This document shows positions 24,869 through 33,661 of a stretch of DNA of 64,000 nt, in pieces. The stretch's first letter is position 1. Each line of letters starts with the position of its first letter. The translations under genes and the position numbers were made by a program. The notes below the pieces were generated by a model. The model did not search any database. It was not told the origin of the DNA and saw only the letters and a list, made by a program, of their open reading frames with translations. The stretch comes from Streptosporangium brasiliense (GTDB taxonomy: Bacteria > Actinomycetota > Actinomycetes > Streptosporangiales > Streptosporangiaceae): positions 1,488,001-1,552,000 of the forward strand of contig NZ_JAUSRB010000002.1 in the NCBI RefSeq assembly GCF_030811595.1, written 5' to 3'.

Positions 24869-26037
24869 CCGTCGCTCCACTCGACCTCCTCTGCCGGAAC
24901 GGCCAGCCGCAGCCCCGGCCGTTTGACCGCCAGCGCCCGGACGGCTTCGGTGAGCTCCACCCTGGCCAGCGCGGCGGCCAGGCAGCGGTGCGGGCCGTAC
25001 CCGAAGGCCAGGTGCGGCTGCGCCGGCTGCGCGCCGAAGCGGTGGATGTCGAAGCGCTCCGGCTCGGGGAAGGCGCTGGGGTCGTGGTTGGCGGCGTTGA
25101 GGTTGGGCATCACGACCGTCCCGGCTTTCAGGGTGCCGCCCGACAGCTCAACGTCCTTGGTCATCCGGCGCATGAACGCACTGGCCGGCGGCCCGTCGTA
25201 GCGCAGGATCTCCTCGGCCGCGGCGGGCGCCAGATCCGGCTGAGCGACCAGCTCGTCCCACTGCCCGCGATGGAGCATGAGGCGGAAGGCGCCCCTGGAC
25301 ACCATCGAGGTGGTCGTCTCGTGCCCCGCGGTGATCAGCGAGAACACGGTGTTGACCAGTTCGCCCTCGCTCAGCCGGTCCTCGTCGTCGCGGGCCTGCA
25401 CGAGCAGGTCGATGAGGTCGTCGCCGGGTTCCGCGCGATGACGGGCCACCAGGTCGCGGGCGTAGGCCATGAATTCGGTGTAGCCCTGGTAGCGGACCTG
25501 CTCGGTCGCGGTGGAGGTGGTGAGGAACATGTCCGTCCAGGCCACGAACTGACCGTAGTCGTCGTACGGCACGCCGAGCAGCCGGCAGATGACCTGGCCC
25601 GGCAGCCGCACCGCGAACGCGTCCACCAGGTCGAACTCCTCCCCCAGCCCGTCGAGCAGCTCACCGGCGATCGCCGCGATCCACGGCCGCCACGGCTCGG
25701 TCTGGCGGGGCGTGAAGGCCCCGTGCATGATCCGCCGGTAGCGGGTGTGCTCCGGCGGATCCTGATTGATCAGCGCGTCCGGGTCGTCGTCGATGCCCAT
25801 GCCGCTCACCAGCCGTGGCAGGCCCGGCAGACGCAGGTTGCGGCTGGAGGCCGCCGAACCCAGCAGGGTCCGCACGTCCTCGTACCTGACGGCCACCGGC
25901 ACCAGGTCCCCGCTCGGCATCGCGGCCGGGTCCAGCGGCCCCTCCTGGCGGCGGCGGGCGAACTCCGGCGGCGGCGTGCCCAGCGGTCCGGGGACGATGT
26001 CGGGCCAGGTCTTCTTCGGGTCGAGTTCGGCGGTCAT
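24826..26037 (-). CDS. cytochrome P450 monooxygenase
   Basis: A 403-residue bacterial CYP. The I-helix has I-T-A-G-H-E-T-T-T-S, the K-helix E-E-I-L-R, and the heme loop F-G-Y-G-P-H-R-C-L-A-A-A-L-A with the Cys ligand. Residues T-R-Y-R-R-I-M-H-G-A-F-T mark the C-helix. No ferredoxin or reductase gene is adjacent, so it would use redox partners from elsewhere. Substrate unknown; the thioamitide cluster is 14 kb away and a link is unlikely. Confidence 0.94.
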   Translation of the reverse strand: MTAELDPKKTWPDIVPGPLGTPPPEFARRRQEGPLDPAAMPSGDLVPVAVRYEDVRTLLGSAASSRNLRLPGLPRLVSGMGIDDDPDALINQDPPEHTRYRRIMHGAFTPRQTEPWRPWIAAIAGELLDGLGEEFDLVDAFAVRLPGQVICRLLGVPYDDYGQFVAWTDMFLTTSTATEQVRYQGYTEFMAYARDLVARHRAEPGDDLIDLLVQARDDEDRLSEGELVNTVFSLITAGHETTTSMVSRGAFRLMLHRGQWDELVAQPDLAPAAAEEILRYDGPPASAFMRRMTKDVELSGGTLKAGTVVMPNLNAANHDPSAFPEPERFDIHRFGAQPAQPHLAFGYGPHRCLAAALARVELTEAVRALAVKRPGLRLAVPAEEVEWSDGLTHRPVALPVTSA

Positions 26038-26045
26038 CGCACCCC

Positions 26046-26091
26046 TTCCGTTCCTGGCACCGCGCAGGTTCCGTTCCTGGCACCGCGCAGG
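26046..26091. repeat. 23-bp direct repeat just upstream of the P450 start
   Basis: Two exact 23-bp copies (core TTCCTGGCACCGCGCAGG) and a degenerate third lie within 60 bases upstream of the P450 ATG, where an operator or a slippage duplication could be. A separate ~27-bp duplication lies at 26262-26310. The rest of 26092-26465 shows no gene. Confidence 0.8.
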
Positions 26092-26261
26092 CGCACTTCC
26101 TGTCCGGGTGCCACGCAGGCGGCCCAAGCGGAACGTACGCAGGAGACTGCCCACGGTCAACAGCTTGTTCCGGACACCTTCGTGCCCCGGAAATGGCCCT
26201 GGACCCAGCCCCGGCACCACGCCTCCCCCGTTCACGGGTCACCCAGTCGCCGTGCCCCACG

Positions 26262-26310
26262 CTGTCGCGGTGATCCCGGCAGGACATGCTGTCGCGGTGA
26301 TCCCGGAACG
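26262..26310. repeat. ~27-bp tandem repeat in intergenic DNA
   Basis: The 18-base core GCTGTCGCGGTGATCCCG occurs twice, 27 bases apart, between the P450 and leucine-rich-repeat genes. Confidence 0.75.
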
Positions 26311-26465
26311 GGTGGTCCACTACGGAAGTACGGACCACGTGCGGCACTATGACGCGCTGCGCCGCGAGCCCTGCACCGTGAGCTCTGTGCCACGATCGGC
26401 ATGCTCGGGCCGTGGGCGGGAAGGACCGGGACGGCTGAAGTGTCGTACCCGCTGCCTACGATGCC

Positions 26466-27395
26466 GTGGTGATCGACTTCGACGGACTGCGCGCCGACCG
26501 CTCCTGGCAGCTCACCTGGTCCGGCGGCCGGCTCGACGAGGCCGTGTTCCGGCTGACGCCGGACACGGCCTCCGGCCGCCGCGCGCTGGCGGAGCGGCTC
26601 GGCGCGGATGCGACCGACCCGGAGCAGTGGGAGGCCGCGCTGATCGAGGCGCTGCTCACCGACCCGGCCGCGGCCGACCTGCGCCGGCTGGAGCTGCACC
26701 TCACCGACTTCCACCACTCCGCGCACCGTGCCGCGCGGGCACTCGCCACGCAGCGGCGCGAGCGGCTGACCAGCCTGTACTTCGGCCACGACTTCACATA
26801 TCTGTACGAGCACAGCACCACCTCGACCGGCGGCACGATCGACCCCCTGAGCCGACTGCACGAAGGCTTCACGGACGACATTCGCACCGGCCTGTGGGAT
26901 GCGCTGCCGGCGCTCCGGGAGCTGACCGCCGAGGGCGGACTGCTGTTCGATGAGATCGACGGCGACGCGCTGACCTCGCTGACCGAGCTGCGGCTGCGCG
27001 GCGCGGTGCTCGCCGACGGCGCGGTCTTCCCGCGCAAGGCGCCCAGCGTCGTCACCCTGGCCCTGGAGATCCGCTCGGACGTCTTCGGTACCGAGTGCCC
27101 GGTCGAGCAGCTCGACGAGCTCGACCCGGCCGGCTACCCCGCCCTGCGACACCTCGACCTGAGCCGCGCGGAGTTCGACGTCGGCGACTTCGGCACCCTC
27201 GAAGCGCTCGCCAGGTCCCCGATCCTGCCCCAGCTGGAGAGCCTGAAGATCAAGAGCCTGCAGATCCAGGAACACGAGACGGACGGCGACCCTTTGGAAG
27301 CGCTGGCCGGGCTGGTCCCCGCTCTCGCCCACCTGGTCCTCTCCGTGGCCGGCGAGATCGACGTCGAGGGCGCAGCCCGCGTCCTGGCTTTATGA
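26466..27395 (+). CDS. leucine-rich-repeat-like protein of unknown function
   Basis: A 309-residue GTG-started protein. The second half has repeated L-x-x-L-x-L units (L-T-E-L-R-L-R-G-A-V-L, L-R-H-L-D-L-S-R-A-E-F, L-E-S-L-K-I-K-S-L-Q-I), typical of LRR or STM4015-like actinobacterial proteins. No signal peptide or membrane segment. Role unknown. Confidence 0.75.
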   Translation: MVIDFDGLRADRSWQLTWSGGRLDEAVFRLTPDTASGRRALAERLGADATDPEQWEAALIEALLTDPAAADLRRLELHLTDFHHSAHRAARALATQRRERLTSLYFGHDFTYLYEHSTTSTGGTIDPLSRLHEGFTDDIRTGLWDALPALRELTAEGGLLFDEIDGDALTSLTELRLRGAVLADGAVFPRKAPSVVTLALEIRSDVFGTECPVEQLDELDPAGYPALRHLDLSRAEFDVGDFGTLEALARSPILPQLESLKIKSLQIQEHETDGDPLEALAGLVPALAHLVLSVAGEIDVEGAARVLAL

Positions 27396-27606
27396 ACGTG
27401 CCAGTAAGGCTTGGCCGGGTGGGGACGGACCGGGCGTGTCCGGGTAGCGCGCAACGGCAGACAGGGCAGGACCCACCCCAGCAAGCCAGCGGTATCTGAC
27501 GCTTTGAGGAGCCGTTCCAGGGTGCAGAAGGCGTGCGCGACCGATCGCAGGCCGCACGGAAGACAAGGGCCGGAGACTCCCCGGTGCGAACAGGTTTCCC
27601 CTGGCG

Positions 27607-27676
27607 GGGGTCTACTTGAGGAGCTTGGCAGGGGTCTACTTGAGGAGCTTGGCAGGGGTCTACTTGAGGAGCTGCC
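27607..27676. repeat. 24-bp tandem repeat, about three copies
   Basis: Units at 27607-27630, 27631-27654 and 27655-27676 (core GGGGTCTACTTGAGGAGC). Each unit contains the codons L-L-K and stop of the acyl-CoA dehydrogenase remnant, so the gene end was multiplied. Confidence 0.88.
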
Positions 27677-27740
27677 TGGCCATGACGAGGCGCTGGATCT
27701 GGTCGGTGCCCTCGTAGATCCGGATGATCTCCGGCCCCGG
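27660..27740 (-). pseudogene. acyl-CoA dehydrogenase C-terminal fragment
   Basis: On the minus strand about 25 codons read E-I-I-R-I-Y-E-G-T-D-Q-I-Q-R-L-V-M-A-R then Q-L-L-K and stop, the very conserved end of acyl-CoA dehydrogenases. Nothing upstream continues the gene, so only the tail remains. Confidence 0.82.
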
Positions 27741-28103
27741 ATCCGACCACCTGCGGAAACTACTCGATCACGCCACTGGGCAGGGATCATGCCTGAGACC
27801 CGCAGCGCGGCCGGCGACCGCCCGACGCGCGCCGAGACGCCGCAGGCGGATCGCCTCTTTAAGGCGTAGAGAGAGCTCTCATCCGGTAGAGGCGGCGCCC
27901 TCGTCCTGGCTGCGACACGCTTGACCCACCGGTCCTGGTGTAATGACCACAGATGTTGAGTACGCCAAGGACACGAGCCCGATGTGGTTGAAATCAGGGA
28001 GGACCTGCGGGTTCGGTGGGGATTGCTGGACAAGCTCAGTGCGCACACCATGGCAGGACTGTGTGGGTTGACTCCTTGACCAGGCGACCATCATGATCAC
28101 TTC

Positions 28104-28745
28104 GTGGTCGGCACACCTAGCGCCGAGAACGGCATCATCGACGCCGAAAACCCTTTAATGCGCGCAACGATAACCGCATCCGGCGTTCTAGCTGCGTGCG
28201 CGGCCATAGCAGCTGTTGTCGACGCGAGGTTCCTGCTGATCTCCTGGGGTTACCTCGACCAGATCACGTACTTCAGCGCCCTCATCCTGATCACTCCTGC
28301 GCTCCTGCGTGTCCTCCACCCCCAGGCACGATGGCAGCGATGTGTTCTCGCGTCAGGAGCGCTCTGGCCGCTGGCGAGCCTCGTCTGCCTGCAGCTCTAT
28401 GGCTCATATGTCTACATGGACTCCTGGTCGCCGATAAAGATGGTCTCCAGCAGCATGGGCGTCTGGTTCGTCGTCATCGGCTGCATGACCTGGCGTCATT
28501 CCAAGATTGCCGCGCTCGCCATCCTGATGACCGGCTCCAGGTCCCTGCTGAGCATCCTTCTCTACACGCGCACCCTATGGGGTGACGCCGACCGATCGGA
28601 TGCTCTCCTCTCAGTTCTCGCCGGACTCAACGAGGTCAGCCGGCTTACGTTCGTCTTCTGGGCCGCCTGGATCGCCTATCGCCTGCTGATCCACGCCAGA
28701 CGCGATCCGCCGACCCGGGCCAGGGCCGCTTCTGCTCGATCATGA
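28104..28745 (+). CDS. membrane protein of unknown function
   Basis: A 213-residue protein with about six hydrophobic helices (V-L-A-A-C-A-A-I-A-A-V-V, Y-F-S-A-L-I-L-I-T-P-A-L-L, A-S-L-V-C-L-Q-L-Y-G, and V-W-F-V-V-I-G-C-M). It looks phage-like or actinomycete-specific; no family recognised. Codon use is slightly less GC-biased than in neighbours, consistent with accessory DNA. Confidence 0.68.
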   Translation: MVGTPSAENGIIDAENPLMRATITASGVLAACAAIAAVVDARFLLISWGYLDQITYFSALILITPALLRVLHPQARWQRCVLASGALWPLASLVCLQLYGSYVYMDSWSPIKMVSSSMGVWFVVIGCMTWRHSKIAALAILMTGSRSLLSILLYTRTLWGDADRSDALLSVLAGLNEVSRLTFVFWAAWIAYRLLIHARRDPPTRARAASARS

Positions 28746-28939
28746 GGCACGGCCGACCTTGCGTTGCTCCGATTTGTGTAGACGTTGATCCAGTAGCGGA
28801 GACCTTCCCGGGTCGCGGAGTGGTCCTTCAGACAGTACGAGTGGCCATGCGTGGATGATCGCTCAACCAGCCCGTCCTCGGCCGGCGATCACCCTACGCG
28901 TCGATGCCCAGTGCAGGCTCAGGGACTTTACGTTGAGGT

Positions 28940-29704
28940 GTGCACATACGGACTGACCGCTCGATATCACCTCGTCTCCATGCCTTCCTTCACGAAAACG
29001 CACACTGGCATGAACCGACGCCCGCGGACTGGATCGAACGGACTGCCCGCACCGTTGATCATGCCGGGATCGAGGCCGAGGCTCCCGCTGAAGCCGTTGA
29101 GGCGATGATCGCCTTCGAGCAGCGATACGGCGGACTGCGGTGCCCGGCTTTGGGACCCAACGGAATGGACTACGGGCTGGATGGCGATACGAGGGTCCAC
29201 TCGACGGCCCAGGGATGGGCGTTTTACGGGATCGTGGACGGCGACTGGACGGATAGCGTGAAGGTCCTGCTGGACGGCCGCGCCGGGATGGCCCTCGCCG
29301 GCAAGCCGCTCAGGGTCCTCCATCGGAGTGTCGACCAGCGACTTGAGGCACACGCGTTGCTCCTGGCCGTACGCCACTGGCCACATCTGACGCTGGAACT
29401 GGCCATCCCGCAGGGAACGATCCCGCCCCTGGTAGGCACGGACCTACCACCACGGATCGATGAGTCCTCAGGGCCGGCGGACCTGTGGTGGTTCGACGGA
29501 GCGTCCGCCGTGCACCTTTGCCTCAACAACTGGTGGACAAGGAATCATGACATCTGGGTGGCCCGTTGCTTCAGCCAAGACGCCGCGACCCTGAACCGGA
29601 TCAAGGAATCGTTGCTCGACGAGGTGACCGAACTCCTGCAGCCGGGGGAGGTTTGGTGCTCACTGTGCGGACGGCACATCACCTCGGGCAGGCCGTGTCC
29701 CTGA
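28940..29704 (+). CDS. hypothetical protein with C-terminal Cys pair motif
   Basis: A 254-residue GTG-started protein, soluble, with many Trp and His. Residues ~60-90 (A-F-E-Q-R-Y-G-G-L-R-C-P) recall SMI1/KNR4 (SUKH) immunity proteins, and it ends C-S-L-C-G-R-H-I-T-S-G-R-P-C, a possible zinc site. An immunity or toxin-linked role is a guess. It lies just outside the tRNA-Thr att repeat. Confidence 0.62.
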   Translation: MHIRTDRSISPRLHAFLHENAHWHEPTPADWIERTARTVDHAGIEAEAPAEAVEAMIAFEQRYGGLRCPALGPNGMDYGLDGDTRVHSTAQGWAFYGIVDGDWTDSVKVLLDGRAGMALAGKPLRVLHRSVDQRLEAHALLLAVRHWPHLTLELAIPQGTIPPLVGTDLPPRIDESSGPADLWWFDGASAVHLCLNNWWTRNHDIWVARCFSQDAATLNRIKESLLDEVTELLQPGEVWCSLCGRHITSGRPCP

Positions 29705-29836
29705 GCACCGTAGTCTTCGGGCGTTGAATGCTGATCGATTCCCGAACATTCGCCCTGCCGCAGGCGAAGCCACCGGATCCGCGGCCCTGTTGGCAAGGAT
29801 GTCGGCAAAGGCCCCACCGGTGTCCGATGAGGGCCC

Positions 29837-29891
29837 CTGAGCTGGAGCCGCCTTGGGGAATCGAACCCCAGCCCCCTTCATTACGAGTCAA
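29837..29891 (-). repeat. duplicated 3' half of tRNA-Thr (att site)
   Basis: Fifty-five bases that match the tRNA-Thr(CGT) gene end at 31791-31845 except at two bases, from the discriminator and acceptor stem through the T arm to the anticodon. The 5' half is missing, so it is not a tRNA gene. It flanks a 1.95-kb segment on the side opposite the intact tRNA, as expected of attachment sites. No other gene is seen in 29705-30262; a short GTTGCTGTAC...GCTGCTGTAC motif at ~29969 recurs near 31728. Confidence 0.88.
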
Positions 29892-30262
29892 CGGCAGGGG
29901 CCAGGTCGGGAGGCTCACATCCTGGTCAGAGGGTTGATGCGGTTCGATGGGATGTGATCGCGTAAGACGGTGTTGCTGTACGGCGCTGCTGTACAGCACT
30001 CCCCCGCAAGCCGCAGCGCGGCCTCTCGGGCAGCGCTCGCCGTACAAGATCGTCGAGCAGCGATCCCGAACAGGCCAGTGTCGGGCTTAGTGGTGTTTCG
30101 AAGCCGGGATCCGTGTTGCGTAATTTACTGATGCCGATATGCAACGAGTCTGGAAGTATCACGTCCGCCTTTGCGGCGGACTTCGCCGTTGGCCCCGGGA
30201 AGTGCCAGTGGGGGCGATACCTTGCGTCAACCCACGCGACACGACATGAAGGAGCGCTCATC

Positions 30263-31132
30263 GTGACCCCCGAGACGGACCCGGTGACTGACCTCAGCGG
30301 GTGGGATGCCGCGCTGGCCAGTGCCTTCGAGATACTGCTCGGTGGAAAGCCGACCGTCGACCCCGCCGCCAGATACGGGGTGTATTACGCCTCGGACCCC
30401 CTCGACGAGTTCCTGTTCCCGAATCCCTGGGCCACCTCTGACGCGCTGTCAGGTCGGGAGCCGAGGCACCTTCCGGATTCGGACGGTGAATATCCCTTCT
30501 CCCCTTGGACATGGCAGTTCAACCTGAGCGAGTCGCTGTTCCGCTTCGACGCCGAACTCCTGGCAGGAACGGGGCCGTGGGGCGACGGCGGGCACAAAGG
30601 CCCCCGGCCGTTCGACGACACCTTCGTCGCCGACCTGCGGACCGTCTCCTCGGTCGATGAAGCCGGTGGAGTGCTGGTGCACGGCGCGGAGTTGGGGCCG
30701 CTCCTGGGCCTCCATGGCGTCGACCTGACCAAGGAGAAATCCAAGAAACTGAACGGCTGGCTGACCGTGCTGCTGCGCGTCGCCACCGATGGCACTCTCA
30801 CCGATGCGATGCGGGCCGCCACGTTCACCGAGCGTGGCCCCGAACACCTGGTGTCGATTCACGACATGGATGACGCCTGCTCCGCCGGCGAGCCCTGGGA
30901 AGAAAGGCTGAGCGCGGTCACGCATCCCGCGCTCCGCGACCATCTCCGCATGCTCTGCCTCACCGAGGACGACGCGCGCAGCGAGGGCGGCTTCTACTGC
31001 GGCACCGCCTACTGGCCGTGGACCGATGTCCTGGAAGCGGTCGGCTGCTCTCTTGTCGCAGGCTGGGGGTTCGGCGAGTCCCAGGCCGGTACCGCCGTCG
31101 TGCGATTGCCAGACAAACCAGGAGCGCGCTGA
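30263..31132 (+). CDS. hypothetical protein in the tRNA-Thr element
   Basis: A 289-residue protein from a GTG at 30263, chosen because AAGGAG lies eight bases upstream; an in-frame ATG at 30113 is also possible. No recognised domain; rich in Trp and Asp, soluble (P-F-S-P-W-T-W-Q-F-N, G-F-Y-C-G-T-A-Y-W-P-W). It is the only intact gene between the two tRNA-Thr att copies, and might be an effector or an immunity-type cargo gene, which is speculation. Confidence 0.68.
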   Translation: MTPETDPVTDLSGWDAALASAFEILLGGKPTVDPAARYGVYYASDPLDEFLFPNPWATSDALSGREPRHLPDSDGEYPFSPWTWQFNLSESLFRFDAELLAGTGPWGDGGHKGPRPFDDTFVADLRTVSSVDEAGGVLVHGAELGPLLGLHGVDLTKEKSKKLNGWLTVLLRVATDGTLTDAMRAATFTERGPEHLVSIHDMDDACSAGEPWEERLSAVTHPALRDHLRMLCLTEDDARSEGGFYCGTAYWPWTDVLEAVGCSLVAGWGFGESQAGTAVVRLPDKPGAR

Positions 31133-31151
31133 ACACGCCGCTTCATATCTC

Positions 31152-31484
31152 TCATTGAGAACACCTCAGTAGGGAATCAGCGTCTCCTTCAGGCCGATTT
31201 CCTTGGCCGGCTGGGGTGGCGCCTTCGCGGGCCAGGCGTCTGGTCATGAGGGTGATGGCGGCCCAGGTGATAAGGGTCTCGGAGTGCTGGACGAGCCGTT
31301 CACAGTCCCGGGCGTGGCGGCGTGCATGCATCATCCGCGCAAGGCTGCGTTCGACGACCCAGCGGCGGGGCAGGACGACGGAGCCGGAGGCGTCCGTGGG
31401 ACGGCTGACCGGCTTGATCGTCAGATTGAGGCTGGAGCCGACATCCAACCAGTCCTGCCCCGGCGGGCGGGACTCCTGGCCCAC
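31152..31484 (-). pseudogene. IS5-family transposase C-terminal remnant
   Basis: The frame contains F/V-V-L-P-R-R-W-V-V-E-R-S-L-A-R-M and R-L-V-Q-H-S-E-T-L-I-T-W-A, the end of IS5-type transposases with the final catalytic Glu. The first part is absent or scrambled to 31700, so the element is dead. Confidence 0.8.
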
Positions 31485-31760
31485 GGACCAGGTCCGTCCG
31501 GCTGGTTGCCTTCGAGGATCTCGCCGTCCAACAGGTAGAAGGCTTCACGCGCCCCGTCCACCACGCTTGCAAGAAGCTCTGCCATGGAAACCCGCCCTCT
31601 GCGATCAGGAAGCGCGTCACCTCGGACAGGAGTCCGTCCCTTTCTGGCCACCCAACCAGACAGACATGACAGTTCCGTGATCAGCGACCTGCGGTGGACT
31701 CGACGCTATGGCCATGGCGGCTGACGCCGTTGCTGTATTTCGCTGCTGTACGGCATGCAA

Positions 31761-31791
31761 AAGGCCCTCCCGGATCATCCGGGAGGGCCTC
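31761..31791 (-). terminator. terminator after tRNA-Thr
   Basis: An 11-13 bp perfect GC-rich stem (GGCCCTCCCGGAT/ATCCGGGAGGGCC) followed on the minus strand by TTTT, directly downstream of tRNA-Thr. Confidence 0.92.
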
Positions 31792-31796
31792 TGAGC

Positions 31797-31873
31797 TGGA
31801 GCCGCCTTGGGGAATCGAACCCCAGACCCCTTCATTACGAGTGAAGTGCTCTGGCCGACTGAGCTAAGGCGGC
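31797..31873 (-). tRNA. tRNA-Thr (anticodon CGT)
   Basis: Full cloverleaf on the minus strand: acceptor GCCGCCT/AGGCGGC, D arm AGCTCAGTCGGCCAGAGC, anticodon loop CTCGTAA, T loop TTCGATT, and encoded CCA. It is the target for the att copies at 29837 and 18305. Confidence 0.97.
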
Positions 31874-31939
31874 GTGCCGCGTGTTTCACGTGGCCTACGG
31901 CAGTCTACAGGCTTTCGTGGGCTTCCCGCGCCTCCCGGA

Positions 31940-33397
31940 TCAACCGATCTTGGGACAGTAGGTTCCGTCCTTGGGGACGGCCAGGTTGATCAGGTAGTCG
32001 TCGACGAGCCGGTCCACGCAGGACGAGCCGGTCAGGTAGGCGGTGTGGCCGTCGCCGTCGAAGCCGACCAGCACGCCTGAGGAGAGCTGGTCGGCCAGCG
32101 CCTCCGACCAGGCGTACGGCGTGGCCGGGTCGCGTTCGGTGCCGACGACCATGATGGGGGCGGCGCCGGGCGCGTCGACCTTCCCGCGGGACTCTCCCCC
32201 GACCGGCCAGTAGGCGCAGGGCAACGACGACCACATGACGGACGGGCCGAACAGCGGCGCGTCGCCGGCGGCGTCGCGTGCCGCCGCGGCGAAGGCGGAG
32301 GAGTCACGGGGGAAGCGGCCGTCGACGCAGTTGACGGCCATGTTCGCCTCGGTCTGGTTGGAGTACGTGCCGCCCTCGCGACGGTCGATCAACAGGTCGG
32401 CCATGCGCAGGAGCGTGGTCCCGTCACCCTCCAGCGCCTCGTTGAGCGCCCGGCGGAGGGCCGGCCATGACTGCCGGTCGTAGAGCGGGGTGATCAGGCC
32501 GAGGGTGGTCCAGGCCTCGCCGATCTGACGGCCGTCGCCGTTCTGGTTGGCCAGGGTCTCCTGGTCCACCTTGCGGAGCAGGCCGGCGATCTCCTCGCGG
32601 GCCGACTTCACCGGGCCGTCGAACGGGCAGTCCCCGGCGGTGAAGCAGTTTTCGAGGAACGCGTCGAGGGCGACCTCGAACCCGTGCGCCTGGGTGGCGT
32701 TCAGCTCCAGCGGGGAGAGCGAGGGGTCCACGGCGCCGTCCAGGACGAGGGCGCGGACCCGGCCGGGGAAGAGGTCGGCGTAGACCGCGCCGAGCTGCGT
32801 GCCGTACGACTTGCCGAGGTAGGTGAGGCCCTCGTCTCCGAGGGCCGCGCGCAGCAGGTCCATGTCCCGGGCCGCGTCGGCCGTGCCGACGTGCGGCAGG
32901 AGCTTGCCCGAGCGGGCCTGGCACCCGGCGGCGAACCGCCGCGAGCCCTCCTCCAGCGCGGTGACCTCGGCCGGAGAGTCGGGCGAGGTGTCGAGCGCGA
33001 GATAGGCGTCCAGGTCGCTCGACGACAGGCAGCGGACCGGCGAGGAGCCGCCGACCCCGCGCGGGTCGAACCCCACCACGTCGAACCGGGCCCGTACGGC
33101 CTCGCTCAGCACCGATCGCGCGCTGCGCGCGTATTCGACCCCGGAGCCGCCGGGTCCGCCCGGGTTGACGAGGATCGAGCCGATCCGGTCACCTGAGGCG
33201 GGGAGCCGGATCACGCTGATCTTGATCCGCTCACCGCCGGGGCTGTCGTGATCGAGGGGCACGCTCAGCTCCGCGCACTCGAATCCGTCGCCGCAGCCCG
33301 CCCAGTCGAGGGCGGACTCCGGCCGGTCGGCGCCGGTGCAGGCTGTCGCGGAGAGCACTACCGCCGTGAGGGCGGCGACCATGCGGCGGAATCTCAC
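31940..33397 (-). CDS. secreted lipoprotein S33 peptidase (tripeptidyl-aminopeptidase type)
   Basis: About 485 residues from a GTG at 33397 (AAAGG upstream); an ATG at 33433 adds 12 residues. A lipobox L-S-A-T-A-C follows the signal peptide. Alpha/beta-hydrolase core: oxyanion N-P-G-G-P-G-G-S-G, catalytic Ser in G-K-S-Y-G-T-Q, Asp in T-E-R-D-P-A-T-P-Y, and His in G-D-G-H-T-A-Y. The family trims N-terminal peptides from secreted proteins. A paralogue lies at 57305-58807. Position next to tRNA-Thr and the holB-topA block is typical of conserved actinomycete chromosome. Confidence 0.92.
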   Translation of the reverse strand: MRFRRMVAALTAVVLSATACTGADRPESALDWAGCGDGFECAELSVPLDHDSPGGERIKISVIRLPASGDRIGSILVNPGGPGGSGVEYARSARSVLSEAVRARFDVVGFDPRGVGGSSPVRCLSSSDLDAYLALDTSPDSPAEVTALEEGSRRFAAGCQARSGKLLPHVGTADAARDMDLLRAALGDEGLTYLGKSYGTQLGAVYADLFPGRVRALVLDGAVDPSLSPLELNATQAHGFEVALDAFLENCFTAGDCPFDGPVKSAREEIAGLLRKVDQETLANQNGDGRQIGEAWTTLGLITPLYDRQSWPALRRALNEALEGDGTTLLRMADLLIDRREGGTYSNQTEANMAVNCVDGRFPRDSSAFAAAARDAAGDAPLFGPSVMWSSLPCAYWPVGGESRGKVDAPGAAPIMVVGTERDPATPYAWSEALADQLSSGVLVGFDGDGHTAYLTGSSCVDRLVDDYLINLAVPKDGTYCPKIG

Positions 33398-33600
33398 GCT
33401 GTGCCTTTCGGAGGGGACGGCGACAGGTCGCATTCCGGAGAAATACTACGTGCACACCCCCGGTGGCCTGCCCCTCGACGGAGTCGCCACCGCACCGGGC
33501 AGGGCCCGCGCGACGGTCGCGCCCGAGGTTCTCGCCGCAGCCGCCTGGAGCGCTCCCCCACGGCCTGGTCACGCTCACCCGCGAGGGCGGAGGTCTCCAG

Positions 33601-33661
33601 AGGGTCGCCAGGAAGCTCCAAAGGGTCACCAGGAAGCTCTAGAGGGTCACCAGGAAGTCGG
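33601..33661. repeat. 21-bp tandem repeat, three copies, at a hydrolase 3' end
   Basis: Copies at 33601, 33622 and 33643 (core AGGGTCACCAGGAAG) span the final codons and stop of the next gene, with extra copies beyond the stop. Confidence 0.88.

Larger units (their letters stand above)
27396..28103. other. gene-poor stretch with an acyl-CoA dehydrogenase 3' scrap
   Basis: A 708-bp region without an intact gene. It holds the remnant and repeat described at 27607-27740. The other open frames lack coding character or recognisable similarity. Confidence 0.6.

Noticed and set aside
29837-29891. A second tRNA-Thr gene
   Set aside because: Only the 3' half is present; there is no D arm or 5' acceptor strand, so it is an att duplicate.
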